From Haematobia irritans (Eukaryota > Arthropoda > Insecta > Diptera > Muscidae), in NCBI RefSeq assembly GCF_050003625.1, contig NC_134401.1, positions 64,883,242-64,947,241 on the forward strand: a stretch of DNA of 64,000 nucleotides. The letters run 5' to 3'. The position numbers and the translations under genes were made by a program. The notes below the pieces were generated by a model. It did not search any database and was not told where the DNA came from. It saw only the letters and a program-made list of their open reading frames with translations. Positions 1 to 11,143 of the stretch are shown in pieces (position 1 is the stretch's first letter; each line of letters opens with the position of its first letter).

Positions 1-1205
1 TTATGTACTACCAAGCAACGAAACCAATGGAAACTTCAAAAAAGACAAATTCTTCTAAATAACGGTATTTCTGAAAGGATGTTAGAGTTATTAATTGTTT
101 CAAATACAACAATCGCAATTTCTTTACGCTGCTTGTTAAACTGTGCTAAAACCACAAATGTAATTAGTGTAGGTCCCATTGGACCTCATCACGCAGAAGT
201 GCACTAACCTTTTTCAAACACCTATAAAAACCGATTTAATACTTCAATCACATAAAAATTTAAAATTTTCAACTTAAAACACTTTAATACAAGAAGTCAT
301 AAACAATCACACTGCAAATCATATAAAAGATATAGTTATGTGTGAATAAAAATCAAAAAGGTCCAGTTGTGCCTTTAGAACAACTTCCAAATTTTTTTGC
401 TGGGATGTAATAGAAAGCGCGAAATTTTTGAAAAACTTTGCCAGGAGGCGGCTAATTATGTTCTAAGCATTGCATAAAAAACTTACCTTATGCTAGTTTT
501 GTTCCACATTTCAAATTCTCGACAGTTGAAAGATAACTATTTAAGGACTTTATACCTCTTCGAAGTTCTATTTCCTGCAGACAACCATTGTTAGCAAAAA
601 ACTTACCATATCCCCCAATTTTCTATTAAAGTACCTTGCTTTGCTTTCTACAATATCGGAAGAAATGTGAAAATACCCAATTTTACATTCTAGCTCCCTC
701 ACAAACAAAAATTACTGTCCCGATTACAGAAGAAAAATATAAAAAAGTGTCAAAAAATTGACCTTTCCGTGGGTGTAAAAAATTGTCATAGTCGATTCTC
801 ACGAAATTTGCAAATAATTTTAATACAAAACCATTTGTTTTGTAATAAGCTTTGTGTAAAATAATGTTATATCAGTTTATAAATACTAACCTTAACCTAA
901 TTCAATTTTTTTTTTAAATCGGACGAAGTTTCTACCTTAGAAAAGTTGACATATCTGAACTGATTTACTTGATTTTTTGGCGAGAATTTAGAGGGAGCTA
1001 ATGTGGTGCAAATTGGGTGCCTTTATCGATTTAGCCCGACTTTTTGGAAATTCAACTTTAGCTCTCTGATTTCTTCAACTTTTCAGGCAAATTTTAACGG
1101 TATATTTATTTTTTTCTGTTCTGTCGACTTAGTTTTGCGTGAAATTTAAAATATGGTGTTGTTTTGAAAACCAAATATAATTTGCATTGATTTATATAGC
1201 CCCCA
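1..1205. other. No gene seen; AT-rich non-coding DNA
   Basis: No open frame of note and no recognisable ends. A short stretch near 397-406 resembles the TTTGCTGGG terminus of family E, so degraded repeats are likely, but nothing can be supported further. Confidence 0.5.
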
Positions 1206-1582
1206 TACACGGACGAAAAAGACTGTTTTTCATATGTTTGGTTGTAAAAATTATATTTTTGAAACTCAAATTTTATAACACAATATTTTTAACATATAAT
1301 GTTCATAAATTAGCATAACATGTTTGGAACATATATGTTAATATCTTAGAACATATTATGTTTGGGACATGGATGCAAACATATATTAAGTTAGAAATAG
1401 TCTATAAACATAAATGTATGTGTTTAGAAAGAGAGACCTAGAGAGTATGCTGCAAGTAAAATAATGGTAGTAACCAATTGGCGCCTTAAAAATATCTGTA
1501 CACAAAGAAAATTCAGTTAAAATTTTTTCTACCAGTGTATGCCTGAGGTGAAACATAATATGTTTTAACAATACATACAATA

Positions 1583-3256
1583 CAGTCGAAGCTCGGTTTA
1601 ACGAACGATATATTGTCAGGCCCATTCGTTATTTAGAAAAATTCGTTAAAACGAACGGGAATATAAAATGTTCAATTTTTTTGAAAATCGTAGTTTTTTA
1701 CCAGATGAGTAAAAATGCATAAGCATTTGGAAAACTACAGAGGCACTTAAAAATACTACTTGAAATAATCCTTAAAAACTGATGGACTTTAATATATCCA
1801 GGTTAGTTTAGATTGAAAAGGAGATCCAAGATTCGCTGTCTCATGAGGACCTATGTACGCCCATGTCAATATTTACCTTGATGTGTGCTCTAAGTTCTTA
1901 GACGAATTCCCTAGTTTGTTTCCAGTCCCCGGTTTCAAGATGGGCCAGGCTAGGTAGTGTTCATAGTAACATCGTCCTAAAACGTCCTACATACATCATT
2001 ACTTTGTTGCTCTTGAAAGAAGCAAAAAATAAAATACTTTCCTCCGGAACGAACTTTTAGACAAACGAAATTCTCCTCTCTTGTAAACTGATTTCTTCTA
2101 GAGCAAATAACCCCAATTTAACGATTGTCACTAAACTTTTTAATTTGCTTTTAAGGATTTTTTTTGTCAAATGAAAACTTCGCTTGTCTAAAATTGCGTT
2201 CCTCTCAAAAGAAAACTCTTCTTTGAGTGTACTCTCAACGCTTCTTTGAATGTACTCTCAACGAGCACCAAAAAAGTTTATCAGCGGTAGTTTATCCTTC
2301 TCAGTAATGATGCTGACATTCCTGTGTATTTCATAGTTTCTCTTCAGCTACAAGAAGGAGTTCCCTTGTCATTGAGCTAAATATAGAATCGGGTAGCACT
2401 CATTAATAAGATAAAAATTCACCACCAGTCCAACAGGCGATAATAAAATTCATTCATTTCTATACTCTCTTGATTTTAAAATCTTATTGGATCTAGACGT
2501 TTATCTATAGGTCAACATATTCCAAAAGATTTTCCTTTCTGGTGCAATTGGGCTGCACAAAATAATACCGGTCCGTAAGGGTTTGTCCCAGACTGGGTCA
2601 CGAGGACCTGTCTAGTCCCACTAAGTTCTCCCAGGTCATGTCTTTTGGAATGTGTCTAAGCCGTGTCATGCAGTGTAAATTTACACCGTCAATGACAAAC
2701 CCGTGTTAAAGTGACCGGCCCTTGCATACGTTTAGACCAGAACTGGGACTGGTTCATTCACACCAGGGAGTAGTCATGTACCGGTTCTGGGGTAGATCCA
2801 TTTCCCGTAGCGGATCTACCACTCTATCTAACATAACTTTACCCGGCCATTAAATATGTTTTTCCAAACATTTGATCGATTTGATGAAATCTAAACATCT
2901 TGGAAATGCCATACTTTGTGGACATTTCCGAAGGAGTTAAGTCATTCTCACAATCGACAAATATTACCGGCCATTAAATATGTTTTTCCAAACATTTGAT
3001 CGATTTGATGAAATCTAAACATCTTGGAAATGCCATACTTTGTGGACATTTCTGAAGGAGTTAAGTCATTCTCACAATCGACAAATATTACTGATTTTTT
3101 GTTGTTTATTTTGTTAAAATTAAAGGCGTTTTCGTTAAATCGAATGTAAATTTTGTCCAACCGTTCGTTATTTAGAATACTCAATGTTAAGAATTTAGAC
3201 GTTCGTTAAATTGGATTTTCGCTAAATGGTATATTCGTTAAACCGAGCTTCGACTG
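1583..3256 (-). mobile_element. pogo/Tigger-like DNA transposon remnant inserted in A1
   Basis: Terminal inverted repeats CAGTCGAAGCTCGGTTTAAC at both ends, flanked by a TA duplication (1581-1582 and 3257-3258), as expected for Tc1/mariner-pogo elements. A minus-strand frame at 2948-3184 contains LTPSEMSTKYGISK, resembling the CENP-B-type N-terminal helix-turn-helix of pogo transposases. Nothing resembling the DDE domain survives, so it is dead. A 124-bp internal duplication lies at 2843-3090. Confidence 0.7.
2843..3090. repeat. 124-bp tandem duplication inside the pogo-like element
   Basis: Two nearly identical 124-bp units, 2843-2966 and 2967-3090, each beginning CCGGCCATTAAATATG (the first is preceded by an extra C). 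They differ at very few positions, so the duplication is younger than the decay of the surrounding element. Confidence 0.85.
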
Positions 3257-3346
3257 TATTTTGTTTGGCCCAATCCTGAAAATATATATGCTTGAAGCAA
3301 AATGTGTTTGGGGCATATGTTATAGAAGCGATTTGTTGAGGGTGTA

Positions 3347-4797
3347 TAACTCTATATGACAATTTGATTTAGCAAGAGCGTGGAAGCCGCAATTTTCAAC
3401 CGATTTGCGACAAGATTGAAGTTAAGTCCATAAGACGTCCGCTGCTCACGTATTAATTGGAATTAATGTAAAAATTGAACGGAAATACATAAAGGACAAT
3501 TTTGAAATCAGTCAAGAGGGTGCAGTGAAACGGGCCGGTTTCTACTAATAAGTAGTATAAAATATTTCACGCCCTTAAAGTAACGGTTTCTCATTGTATG
3601 TTACACTTTTGTGCTCTTCTCACCACTGTGTATGCGTTGATCTCTGAACAAAAGGGAAGTTTTGCAAAAAAATCTGTCAACAACCGCGTAAATTGTACAA
3701 ATTTCAGACATACCACCAAACGTATTAATCTCCGCAAGATTTATGCTGACGCATGTTGGATCGATGGATACACGCCAAACCTATTGATACGCAGGAGGTT
3801 TAATGGGATTTCTTCATTGGTGCTGATGCTTTTGCAAAGCAAATTCACTGTAAGTGACAAGTGTGGCATTTACAATTTTCCAGGAAACTAAGCACAATAG
3901 TCAAAGATTTGACTGATGGATGTGTGCTGGCTTCTTAGCAAAAGTCTATCGATGTGTCTGTCAAGATGGATGTGCGAAAGGCAAAGTAGAGTAAACCATG
4001 TTAATAATGAGCGGAATATTTGTGACAAACTTTGTTGGCGGTTGCTTATAAATCGATCACTCTGGTGGCCTCGGAGGCTGGCCGCTGCCACCAACCGCAA
4101 ACGAACCAGTTAGACAGAGTGGCAACTTGTTTGTGTACTCCGGCGGCGATCTGTAGCCGAATGCATTTATCAATGTACTCGTCGGTATTCGTGGTATGAC
4201 ATTAATTAACTACTGCCGGTCGCAGAGACGACGGATCGATTTGGTTTGGTTGCACGATCGATTGTTTTGTGATTTTGTCGTTTAGCTGTGCCATCCACTG
4301 GCCGCTCTATGATCTGTTATTGATCTCTTTGATCATAAATGGATGTGCTGAAATGTATGCCTGTGATGTCGTCCGACAGGTGCTCTGTGTAATTTTTGTA
4401 GAAAAAATTAGTTCACGTAACTCGATTAGACTTTTAAACACTTTCGCAGAATCGCAGGCAATGGTGAAAATCATCATATCAGACCAGATCGTAACCCATG
4501 AGCCAGCCCCCTTCACTGACTATGGCATGGTCCCGATAAGTTTCCCAGAAGTCATTACCACTTTTATTGAATGAAGTTAAGGAGACAGTTTTAGTTTCCA
4601 TCCATCAAAGCTAGCGATTGCATATGAGACTAAATCACGAGCTAACGTTTCTCAACGAACTATTTGATCCGGAGTCGCAATCTTATGCGGTTTGTATTCT
4701 TAATCCATCCTCGACAAGTGGAGCAACAATATGCCATTTCAAAATGACTATAGATTTGTGTTCTGCGAATGGGTGAAATGAGTGCGAGTAAAGAAAA
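3347..4797. other. Single-copy-looking non-coding DNA with a GC-rich patch
   Basis: I see no match to the repeat families of the window. Open frames here (for example 3598-3891 and 4269-4574, plus strand) show no recognisable domain. Bases about 4030-4260 are clearly more GC-rich than their surroundings, with several CpGs and a TATAAATCGATC stretch at 4047. This could be regulatory DNA or an exon of an unseen gene. Confidence 0.4.
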
Positions 4798-4799
4798 CT

Positions 4800-6624
4800 A
4801 AAACAAGTATATACGGCCGCAAGTTCGGCCAGGCCGAATCTTATGTACCCACCACCATGGATTGCGTAGAAACTTCGTAGACTATCATCCACAATCGAAT
4901 TACTTGGGTTGTGGTATCTTAAAACTTCTTAACATCGTTTTCTAGACAAAAAAAGTTATGTATAGTTAAGTCTACAAATAATTACGAATCGATATGGACT
5001 TTTTGTACGTAGAGAGCCAGAATTGAAATATCGGGGTCGCTTATATGGGGGCTATATACAATTATGAACTTGATATGGACCAATTTTTGTGTGATTGGGG
5101 ATCGATTTATCTGAGGGCCATATATAACTATAGACCGATATGGACCTAGTTAGGCATGGTTGTTAACGACCATATACTAGCACAATGTACCAAATTTCAA
5201 CTCACTCGGATGCAATTTGCTCCTCCAAGAGGATCCAAAACCAAATCTCGGAATCGGTTTATATGGGGCTATGTACGATTATGGACTGATATGGACCACT
5301 TTTGGCATGGTTGTTAAATATCATATACTACCACCACGTACCAAATTTCAAGCAGATCGGATGAATTTTGCTTCTCCAAAAGGCACCGGAGGTCAAATCT
5401 GGGGATCGGTTTATATGGGAGCTATATATAATTATGGACTGATAGGAACCAATTCCTGCATGGTTGTTGGAGACCATATACTATCATCACGTACCAAATT
5501 CCAACCGAATGGGAAGAATTTTGCTCTTCCAAGGGGCTCTGGAAGTCAAATCTGGGGAACGGTTTATATGGGGCCTATATATAATTATGGACCGATATCG
5601 ACCAATTTTTGCATGGGAGTTTGAGGCCATATATTAACACCACGTACCAAATTTCAACTGAATCAGATGCATTTTGGTCTTCCAAGAGGTTCCGGAGGTC
5701 AAATTTGGTGATCGGTTTATATGGGGGCTATATATAATTATGAACCGATTTGGAACAATTTTTGCTTGGTTGTTAGAGACCATATACTAACATCACGTAC
5801 CAAATTTCAGCCGGATCGGATGAAATTTGCTTCTCTTAGAGGCCTCGCAAGCCAAATCGGGGGATCAGTTTATATGGGGGCTATATATAATTATGGACCG
5901 ATGTGGACCAATTTTTGCATGGTTGTTAGAGACCATATACTTACACCATGTACCAAATTTCAGCCGGATCGGATGGAATTTGCTTCTCTTAGAGGCCTCG
6001 CAAGCCAAATCGGGGGATCGGTTTATATGGGGGCTGTATATAATTATGGACCGATGTGGACCAATTTTTGCATGGATGTTAGAGACCATATACTGACACC
6101 ATGTACCAAATTTCAGCCGGATCGGATAAAATTTGCTTCTCTTAGGGGCTTCGCAAGCCAAATCGGGGGATCGGTTTATATGGGGGCTATATATAATTAT
6201 GGACCGATATGGACCAATTTTTGCGTGGTTGTTAGAGACCATATACTAACACTATGTACCGAATTTCAGCCGGATCGGATGAAATTTGCTTCTCTTAGAG
6301 GCCTCGCAAGCCAAATTTTGGGGACCGTTTATATGGGGGCTATACGTAAAAGTGGACCGATATGGCCCATTTGCAATACCATCCGACCTACATCAATAAC
6401 AACTACTTGTGCCAAGTTTCAAGTCGGTAGCTTGTTTCGTTCGGAAGTTAGCGTGATTTCAACAGACGGACGGACGGACGGACGGACATGCTCAGATCGA
6501 CTCAGAATTTCACCACGACCCAGAATATATATACTTTATGGGGTCTTAGAGCAATATTTCGATGTGTTACAAACGGAATGACAAAGTTAATATACCCCCC
6601 ATCCTATGGTGGTGGGTATAAAAA
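4800..6624 (+). mobile_element. Family G repeat-cored element, copy G1
   Basis: Starts AACAAGTATATACGG, followed by a GC hairpin (TTCGGCCAGGCCGAA). It ends in a TATACCC...GGGTATA hairpin at about 6590-6620. Between them is an array of about 153-bp units and a (GGAC)n microsatellite at about 6467-6487. No transposase is present. The hairpin near one end, the tandem core and the microsatellite resemble Helentron/DINE-type non-autonomous elements; that assignment is inference. Confidence 0.65.
5250..6345 (+). repeat. 153-bp tandem array, core of G1
   Basis: The phrase GGTTTATATGGGGGCTATAT recurs near 5408, 5561, 5715, 5867, 6020, 6173 and 6326, a period of 152-154 bp. Because 153 is a multiple of three, long open frames appear on both strands (plus 5721-6581, minus 5865-6242) with a 51-residue repeat. 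I judge these to be by-products of the period, not genes. The last four units are the most alike. Confidence 0.9.
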
Positions 6625-6838
6625 GAGCAAAAACAAACGCTTGGAATAAATCTGTCTTCATTTAAAGTGAACTGTAATTGGTAGGGCTAAAAATATTTTC
6701 ATATTTGGGAGAATAATGATAGACGAGGTCATGTTGCAGTAGGCTTGCCAGATCCAATTTGTCAAAAAGATTGACATTGACCAAAAACAAACTTGATTTT
6801 GAAAAAAAAAACTTGACAAATAAAAACACTCATACATG

Positions 6839-8467
6839 CACAGAAAAAACATCTTTGGACAAGTTGCCTCATCCATTTAATGCCTACACTGAAAAAAAAT
6901 ATTATTATTATATTATTAATATTAATATTAACGCAACCTAAATTTTGGGATACGAAATTTACAAATTACTAAGGACAAATTTCTTTAAAATAATGAAACT
7001 TTAATTAAGATAAATATTATAATCTTGCTTCAATTTTTTTTTATTAAATTTAGTATAAAAATTTTCGAAATTTGCGTCCTTCGGTTAAAGTCGTATATCT
7101 ATGAAATAAGGCCAATTTTCCTTAAAGTAAAGAAACACATTTTTTATAGTCTTCAAATTTAAGAAAAAAGCGCTTCAAATGTAAGCTAAGTCTTATTTTG
7201 GGGATTTAGCATCTTTGGTTAAAAGTTTTTTTGGAAGTAAAAAACGTTTTGTACGTTGATGTATCCGTTATAATTTGGATTTTTATAGTGTCATTTGTTT
7301 GTACGTGAATAGCTTTATGAATATACCGGGAAAAGAGAATAAAAATTCGATAAATGGTATCTCTATCTTAATTTTAATTTTATTGATCCTAGATTTAAAG
7401 CAACATATGTCGCTAAAAATGTCTTTATTTTAAATAAGACACATCTTTGGTTCGGAATCAATACCAAAATTCTTATGGGAAGGTCAAAATCTTTGGATCC
7501 AAGTAAACGTTTTTTGAGTGTATCTAGAGCATGTAATTGTCGCGAAACCCATGGATTTTGGATTTGTAAAATTATAGAATTTGAGCCCATTACATGGCCA
7601 TGTACCTGACCATTCAATTTGTTGATTTTATTTTTATAGGTTACGTATAGACATGTCTAGAACCATTACATGGCCATAAAGGCCATGTACATTTTTCGTG
7701 ACCATTTCATTTTTTAACTTTTTTGTAGCGAAAAAATTTAATGAAAACATTGAGCGGGTACATACGATTTTCATTTTTCGCGTCAGTTGTGTTTTGATTG
7801 TTGCTTGGAATGGACGGAGAATACGGAATTTAGTATTTTACGTTAATTTATATATTCAGAATTCAGAATTTTATGTGAACACCAAAAAGGGAAGTGTAAT
7901 TGAAAAAAATGTACCTGTTTTTTGTTCTGTATTTTGCTATATGGTATAATTTATTTTTATTTGCAGTTACATGATGTATGCGTTTGCACATTTGATGGGC
8001 ACAAAGTAAATATGGAATTACTACTTATTTTTGAAATTGAACCAAAATAGAGTGTGTAAAAATATGTGATGTTTGCTTGCAAGACATTATAAATACAAAT
8101 AAACAATGAATTAGTTTATAAATAAATAAAAACAAATAAATAAAGTTAATTTTGTGTGTTTCTTTTTTCAAGTGGCGTCCATTTTTGACGACGAAAAAAG
8201 TTTTTTCATAAAGATCAACTGAACTGAAAAAAAAACCATTTTTGACGAATACATTTTAAATCATGGCCATTATTTTTAATTCAAACAAAATTCTTTTTAT
8301 CAATATAATAACATTTTAGATGAGGATAATTGTATTCTTCATGTTCCATGTTCACTGAGCCAACATGGTTGCAGGTGAAAATATTATATGGTCGCCGCTG
8401 AAATATCTCCTATCATATTATTTTGCTCTTCGATATGATCGTGACAATCACATCTCTTCTCTGCGTG
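6839..8467 (-). mobile_element. Family F element, copy F1, split by MITE D1
   Basis: The reverse complement matches F2 (13086-13938) through most of its length, including the segment with CCATGTAATGG-like palindromes and a conserved stretch encoding FYVNTKKGSVIEK. The right end is CTCTGCGTG, followed by TA. The left end (CACAGAAAAAACAT) is separated from the rest by D1 (6897-7520). No intact gene. Confidence 0.65.
6897..7520 (+). mobile_element. Family D MITE, copy D1 (CACTGAAAAAA...TTTTTTGAGTG)
   Basis: 624 bp with short inverted ends and a TA duplication at 6895-6896 and 7521-7522. F2 supplies the empty site: F2 reads ATCCATTTAATGCTTATCTAGAGC where F1 is split at that TA. Non-coding; the interior has paired direct and inverted 'AAGACTTA/TTAAG'-type motifs shared with the other D copies. 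Confidence 0.8.
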
Positions 8468-8584
8468 TACTATTGGGCTTAATTTAGTTTTTTATTAGTT
8501 TTTTCATAAAAATTATTAGAATAAAAGCAAAAATATCATAAAATGTAGAAATAACAGAAACAATGTAAAAGAAACAAAAACAAT

Positions 8585-8880
8585 CCCAGTAAAAAATGCG
8601 TCACCAAAAAATTATTGAAAATGTTCTTTTGGGATCCGGAAGTGGTGCAAAATTGACGCAGAAGCGATGAATTTAACATGGGCTTGTCATAGGAGGGATG
8701 TCCACCATTTCAACAGCCGTTGCACTGAGTATACATCACTTTTTAAGGTGTTATACGAATTCAGTGCTTTGGATGTGTAGTACAAACATTTATGATATTT
8801 TGATAAATAAATAATTTTTAAAATATTTTATGATTTCTAATGCACTCTAACGCTTGTCTGAAAAGCGTGACCTCAAATAA
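8585..8880 (-). mobile_element. Family E fragment (CCCAGCAAAAAA end)
   Basis: Begins CCCAGTAAAAAATGCGTCACC and matches the reverse complement of E3 (19318-19572) and the right half of E4 (61376-61943), including TTGTCATAGGAGGGATGTCCACC. The other end is lost. Confidence 0.65.
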
Positions 8881-8977
8881 ATAAGGATGAATCCAGCCCC
8901 ATTTGAAATGCAGTGGTTTTTAAGAACCACCCTATTACATTTCATTCTCAACAAAAATCATAAAAGCTTCATTCATA

Positions 8978-9203
8978 CACAAAAAAAACTTCTGATTCAA
9001 TCACGAAATTAATTGATCCAATTATTTTATTTTTAATTGAAATGTCTTCAATCACAGAAATGATAGTATCAATTAAAAAATTAATTGATCCAATTAAAAA
9101 ATTAATTGATACTATTAATTTGTGTGATTGATTTTTGTTTCAATATTTTTTAACACTCAATTAAGATTTTAATTGGAACATTTTTCGTGAATTTTTTTCT
9201 GTG
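8978..9203. mobile_element. Family C MITE, copy C1
   Basis: Ends CACAAAAAAAACTTC and TTTTTTTCTGTG, flanked by TA on both sides. The interior is built of AATTAATTTTTTAATTGA-like palindromes and the phrase TCAATCACAGAAATGATAGT seen in the other C copies. About 226 bp, non-coding. Confidence 0.8.
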
Positions 9204-9205
9204 TA

Positions 9206-10857
9206 AGTACAATGAAATGCTCATCAAGTAAATCGATCGCATCAATTATCATTAACTGCATACCAAATCTGTGTAGTATCGAACATCAACGTTTCAACAT
9301 AAGTCACCCCTCCCCCGCATCAAACATTCCTGAAGGCCTTCATCAAAGACAATAAAGTTAGGAAGATAGGATGGCTACTACCATCAGCTGCATCCATACA
9401 TATCTCATATAGCACCTTTTGGGAACATAACTCCAAAAGTTTGCTACTGGCTTAAGCAAGGTTTTATTACACTATCGCTGTGGTCGGAAGAAAGAAACTG
9501 CAGTGATTATTCTATGGTAAATCCCCTTTTCGAGATAGAAATACTAGGTTAGGTTATAGTGGTAGGCCTTCAGACTAACTTACGGTGCGGTCACATTAGT
9601 CATATATTTGACAAAAACTAAAAAAAGAATCCGTCACTACAGTGAAACCAGAAAACATTGGTAGCTCATATTGGATAATGATAATGTAATGCTACATTAC
9701 GTTAGTTTACGATTTCCAAAAACTCTATACATATCTTTCAAAAATGCTGCTAGAAAAATGTTTGGCACTCATTTTGGTCAAATATTTGTCTAGTGTAAAT
9801 ATTCAGTTCATTGGGATACCACAGTTGACGAACTCTCTTGCCATTGGGTGTTGCTCGATTCTTGATTAGCTCAATGACAAATCGGTTCAATACTAACTAA
9901 AGCAGAAGAACATTTTGGTACACTTCTAAAAATAGTAAAAATGAACTGCTGCGAGATTTATACTTACTTTTATGAGAAGGACGAATTTCGAAAATGTATG
10001 TTTGTTAAAAAATTCGTTACATTAACAAATCATGCAATTTGGTTACATTTTCATACGAGGCATTTTTTTAATAAAATAGTTTACTTTTTTCTGTGTAATT
10101 TGTGTATACGGAAGTTCTTCTGACGGAAATTCAAAGAACCGCCTTATGGCATCAATACTCCTAGCCTTAATGTGGAAATTGTGGACTCTTGTTTGTCACA
10201 CTTAAAAAACTTTTGTCTTAAGCACAAAGATTTCATTAAACTGTCATTTTTGCATTTCTCTGTACAAAGATGTTCTACTTGACCAAAACGTTGATAAAAT
10301 TTTCATTGAAGGCGTTTTGTCCTTAGAGTTAGGTGAATGGACTTTGAAATAGGTAAAAGAAAATTTTGTAGGACTAAGGTCATCTTGGCTTCAACAATTC
10401 CAAAAAATTTTCAAGACACAACTTAAAAAGCTCTTCCAAAAATGTCCTCCCAAAGATGTTCTCTACTTTAACTACACAGGAAGTTCTTTTAATTCAGTTT
10501 ATATAACTCGCTTTTTTCATGGGTAATTTTAACTTTTTTTGTTTCAAATATATTAAAAATAGAGTAAGAATTATTAAAATGTACAAATTATTTTAAATTT
10601 GTTGAAAAATATGCTAAATCCCCTCTAGAAAATCTTGCGAATTTTTTAAAATATTTGAGTTCAGATATATCCGACAAGCGTTAGAAGCCATTAACAATCA
10701 TAAAAAAATATTTATTTGGCAAAATGTCACAAAATTTTTTAGTTCAGATCCAAAACACTAAATTCGGAAGCAACACGAAGTAAAGCTTTTTTGATGGTTG
10801 ACGTTTATGAAGGACTTTGATATTACATGAAAAATAGAAATTAAGATTTGTGTCCTA
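9206..10857. other. Mixed old repeats, no gene
   Basis: Holds the left arm of a 148-bp inverted duplication (9733-9880, partner 12125-12271) and decayed family D/E-like sequence from about 10190 to 10850 (phrases such as AAATGTCCTCCCAAAGATGTTC and GACAAGCGTTAGAAGCCATT). The frame at 9941-10123 has no recognisable domain. Confidence 0.5.
9733..9880 (+). repeat. Left arm of a 148-bp inverted duplication
   Basis: Almost exact reverse complement of 12125-12271, sharing for example ATGCTGCTAGAAAAATGTTT and CCATTGGGTGTTGCTCGA. The arms are about 2.2 kb apart with unrelated sequence between. Probably two copies of one repeat. Confidence 0.8.
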
Positions 10858-11143
10858 CACAGAAAAAAATTTCACAAAAAATTTTCCAATTAAAATTTTA
10901 ATTGAGTTTTAAAAAATATTCAATTAAAAATTTAATTGAATCAACAAATTTTTTAATTGAAACAAAAATCAATCACAAAAATTAATAGTATCAATTAATT
11001 TTTTAATTGGATCAATTAATTTTTTATTGACCTTCAATTAATTTTTTAATTGATACTATCATTTCTGTGATTGAAGACATTTCAATTAAAAAATTAATTG
11101 GATCAATTAATTTCGTGATTGAATCAGAAAATTTTTTTTTGTG
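10858..11143. mobile_element. Family C MITE, copy C2
   Basis: 286 bp, CACAGAAAAAAATTTCAC to TTTTTTTTTGTG, with TA on each side. It has the same AATTAATTTTTTAATTGA palindromes as C1, in the opposite order. Confidence 0.8.

Larger units (their letters stand above)
1208..3344 (+). mobile_element. Family A element, copy A1 (CAC...GTG ends), split by a pogo-like insertion
   Basis: The left end is CACGGACGAAAAAGACTG and the right end is GATTTGTTGAGGGTG, with TA on each side (1206-1207 and 3345-3346). The interior is full of the short palindrome-like motif (A)ACATATATGTTTGG. Removing the insertion at 1583-3256 leaves about 460 bp, so this copy lacks the middle section, including the tRNA-like module, of A2-A4. 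Non-coding and non-autonomous. Confidence 0.75.

Noticed and set aside
2560..2830. Separate element with GACCAG/CTGGTC-like phrases inside the pogo-like remnant
   Set aside because: No ends or target duplication could be located, so not called.
3598..3891. 97-codon plus-strand frame as a small gene
   Set aside because: No signal peptide, domain or splice context that I can support; average composition of non-coding DNA.
5250..6345. CRISPR-like spaced repeats
   Set aside because: Units are contiguous 153-bp repeats with no short repeat/unique spacer pattern, in a fly-type genome.
5721..6581. 286-codon open frame with 51-residue repeats
   Set aside because: Produced by a 153-bp tandem repeat whose length is a multiple of three; the opposite strand is open too and the unit is shared with other repeat elements.
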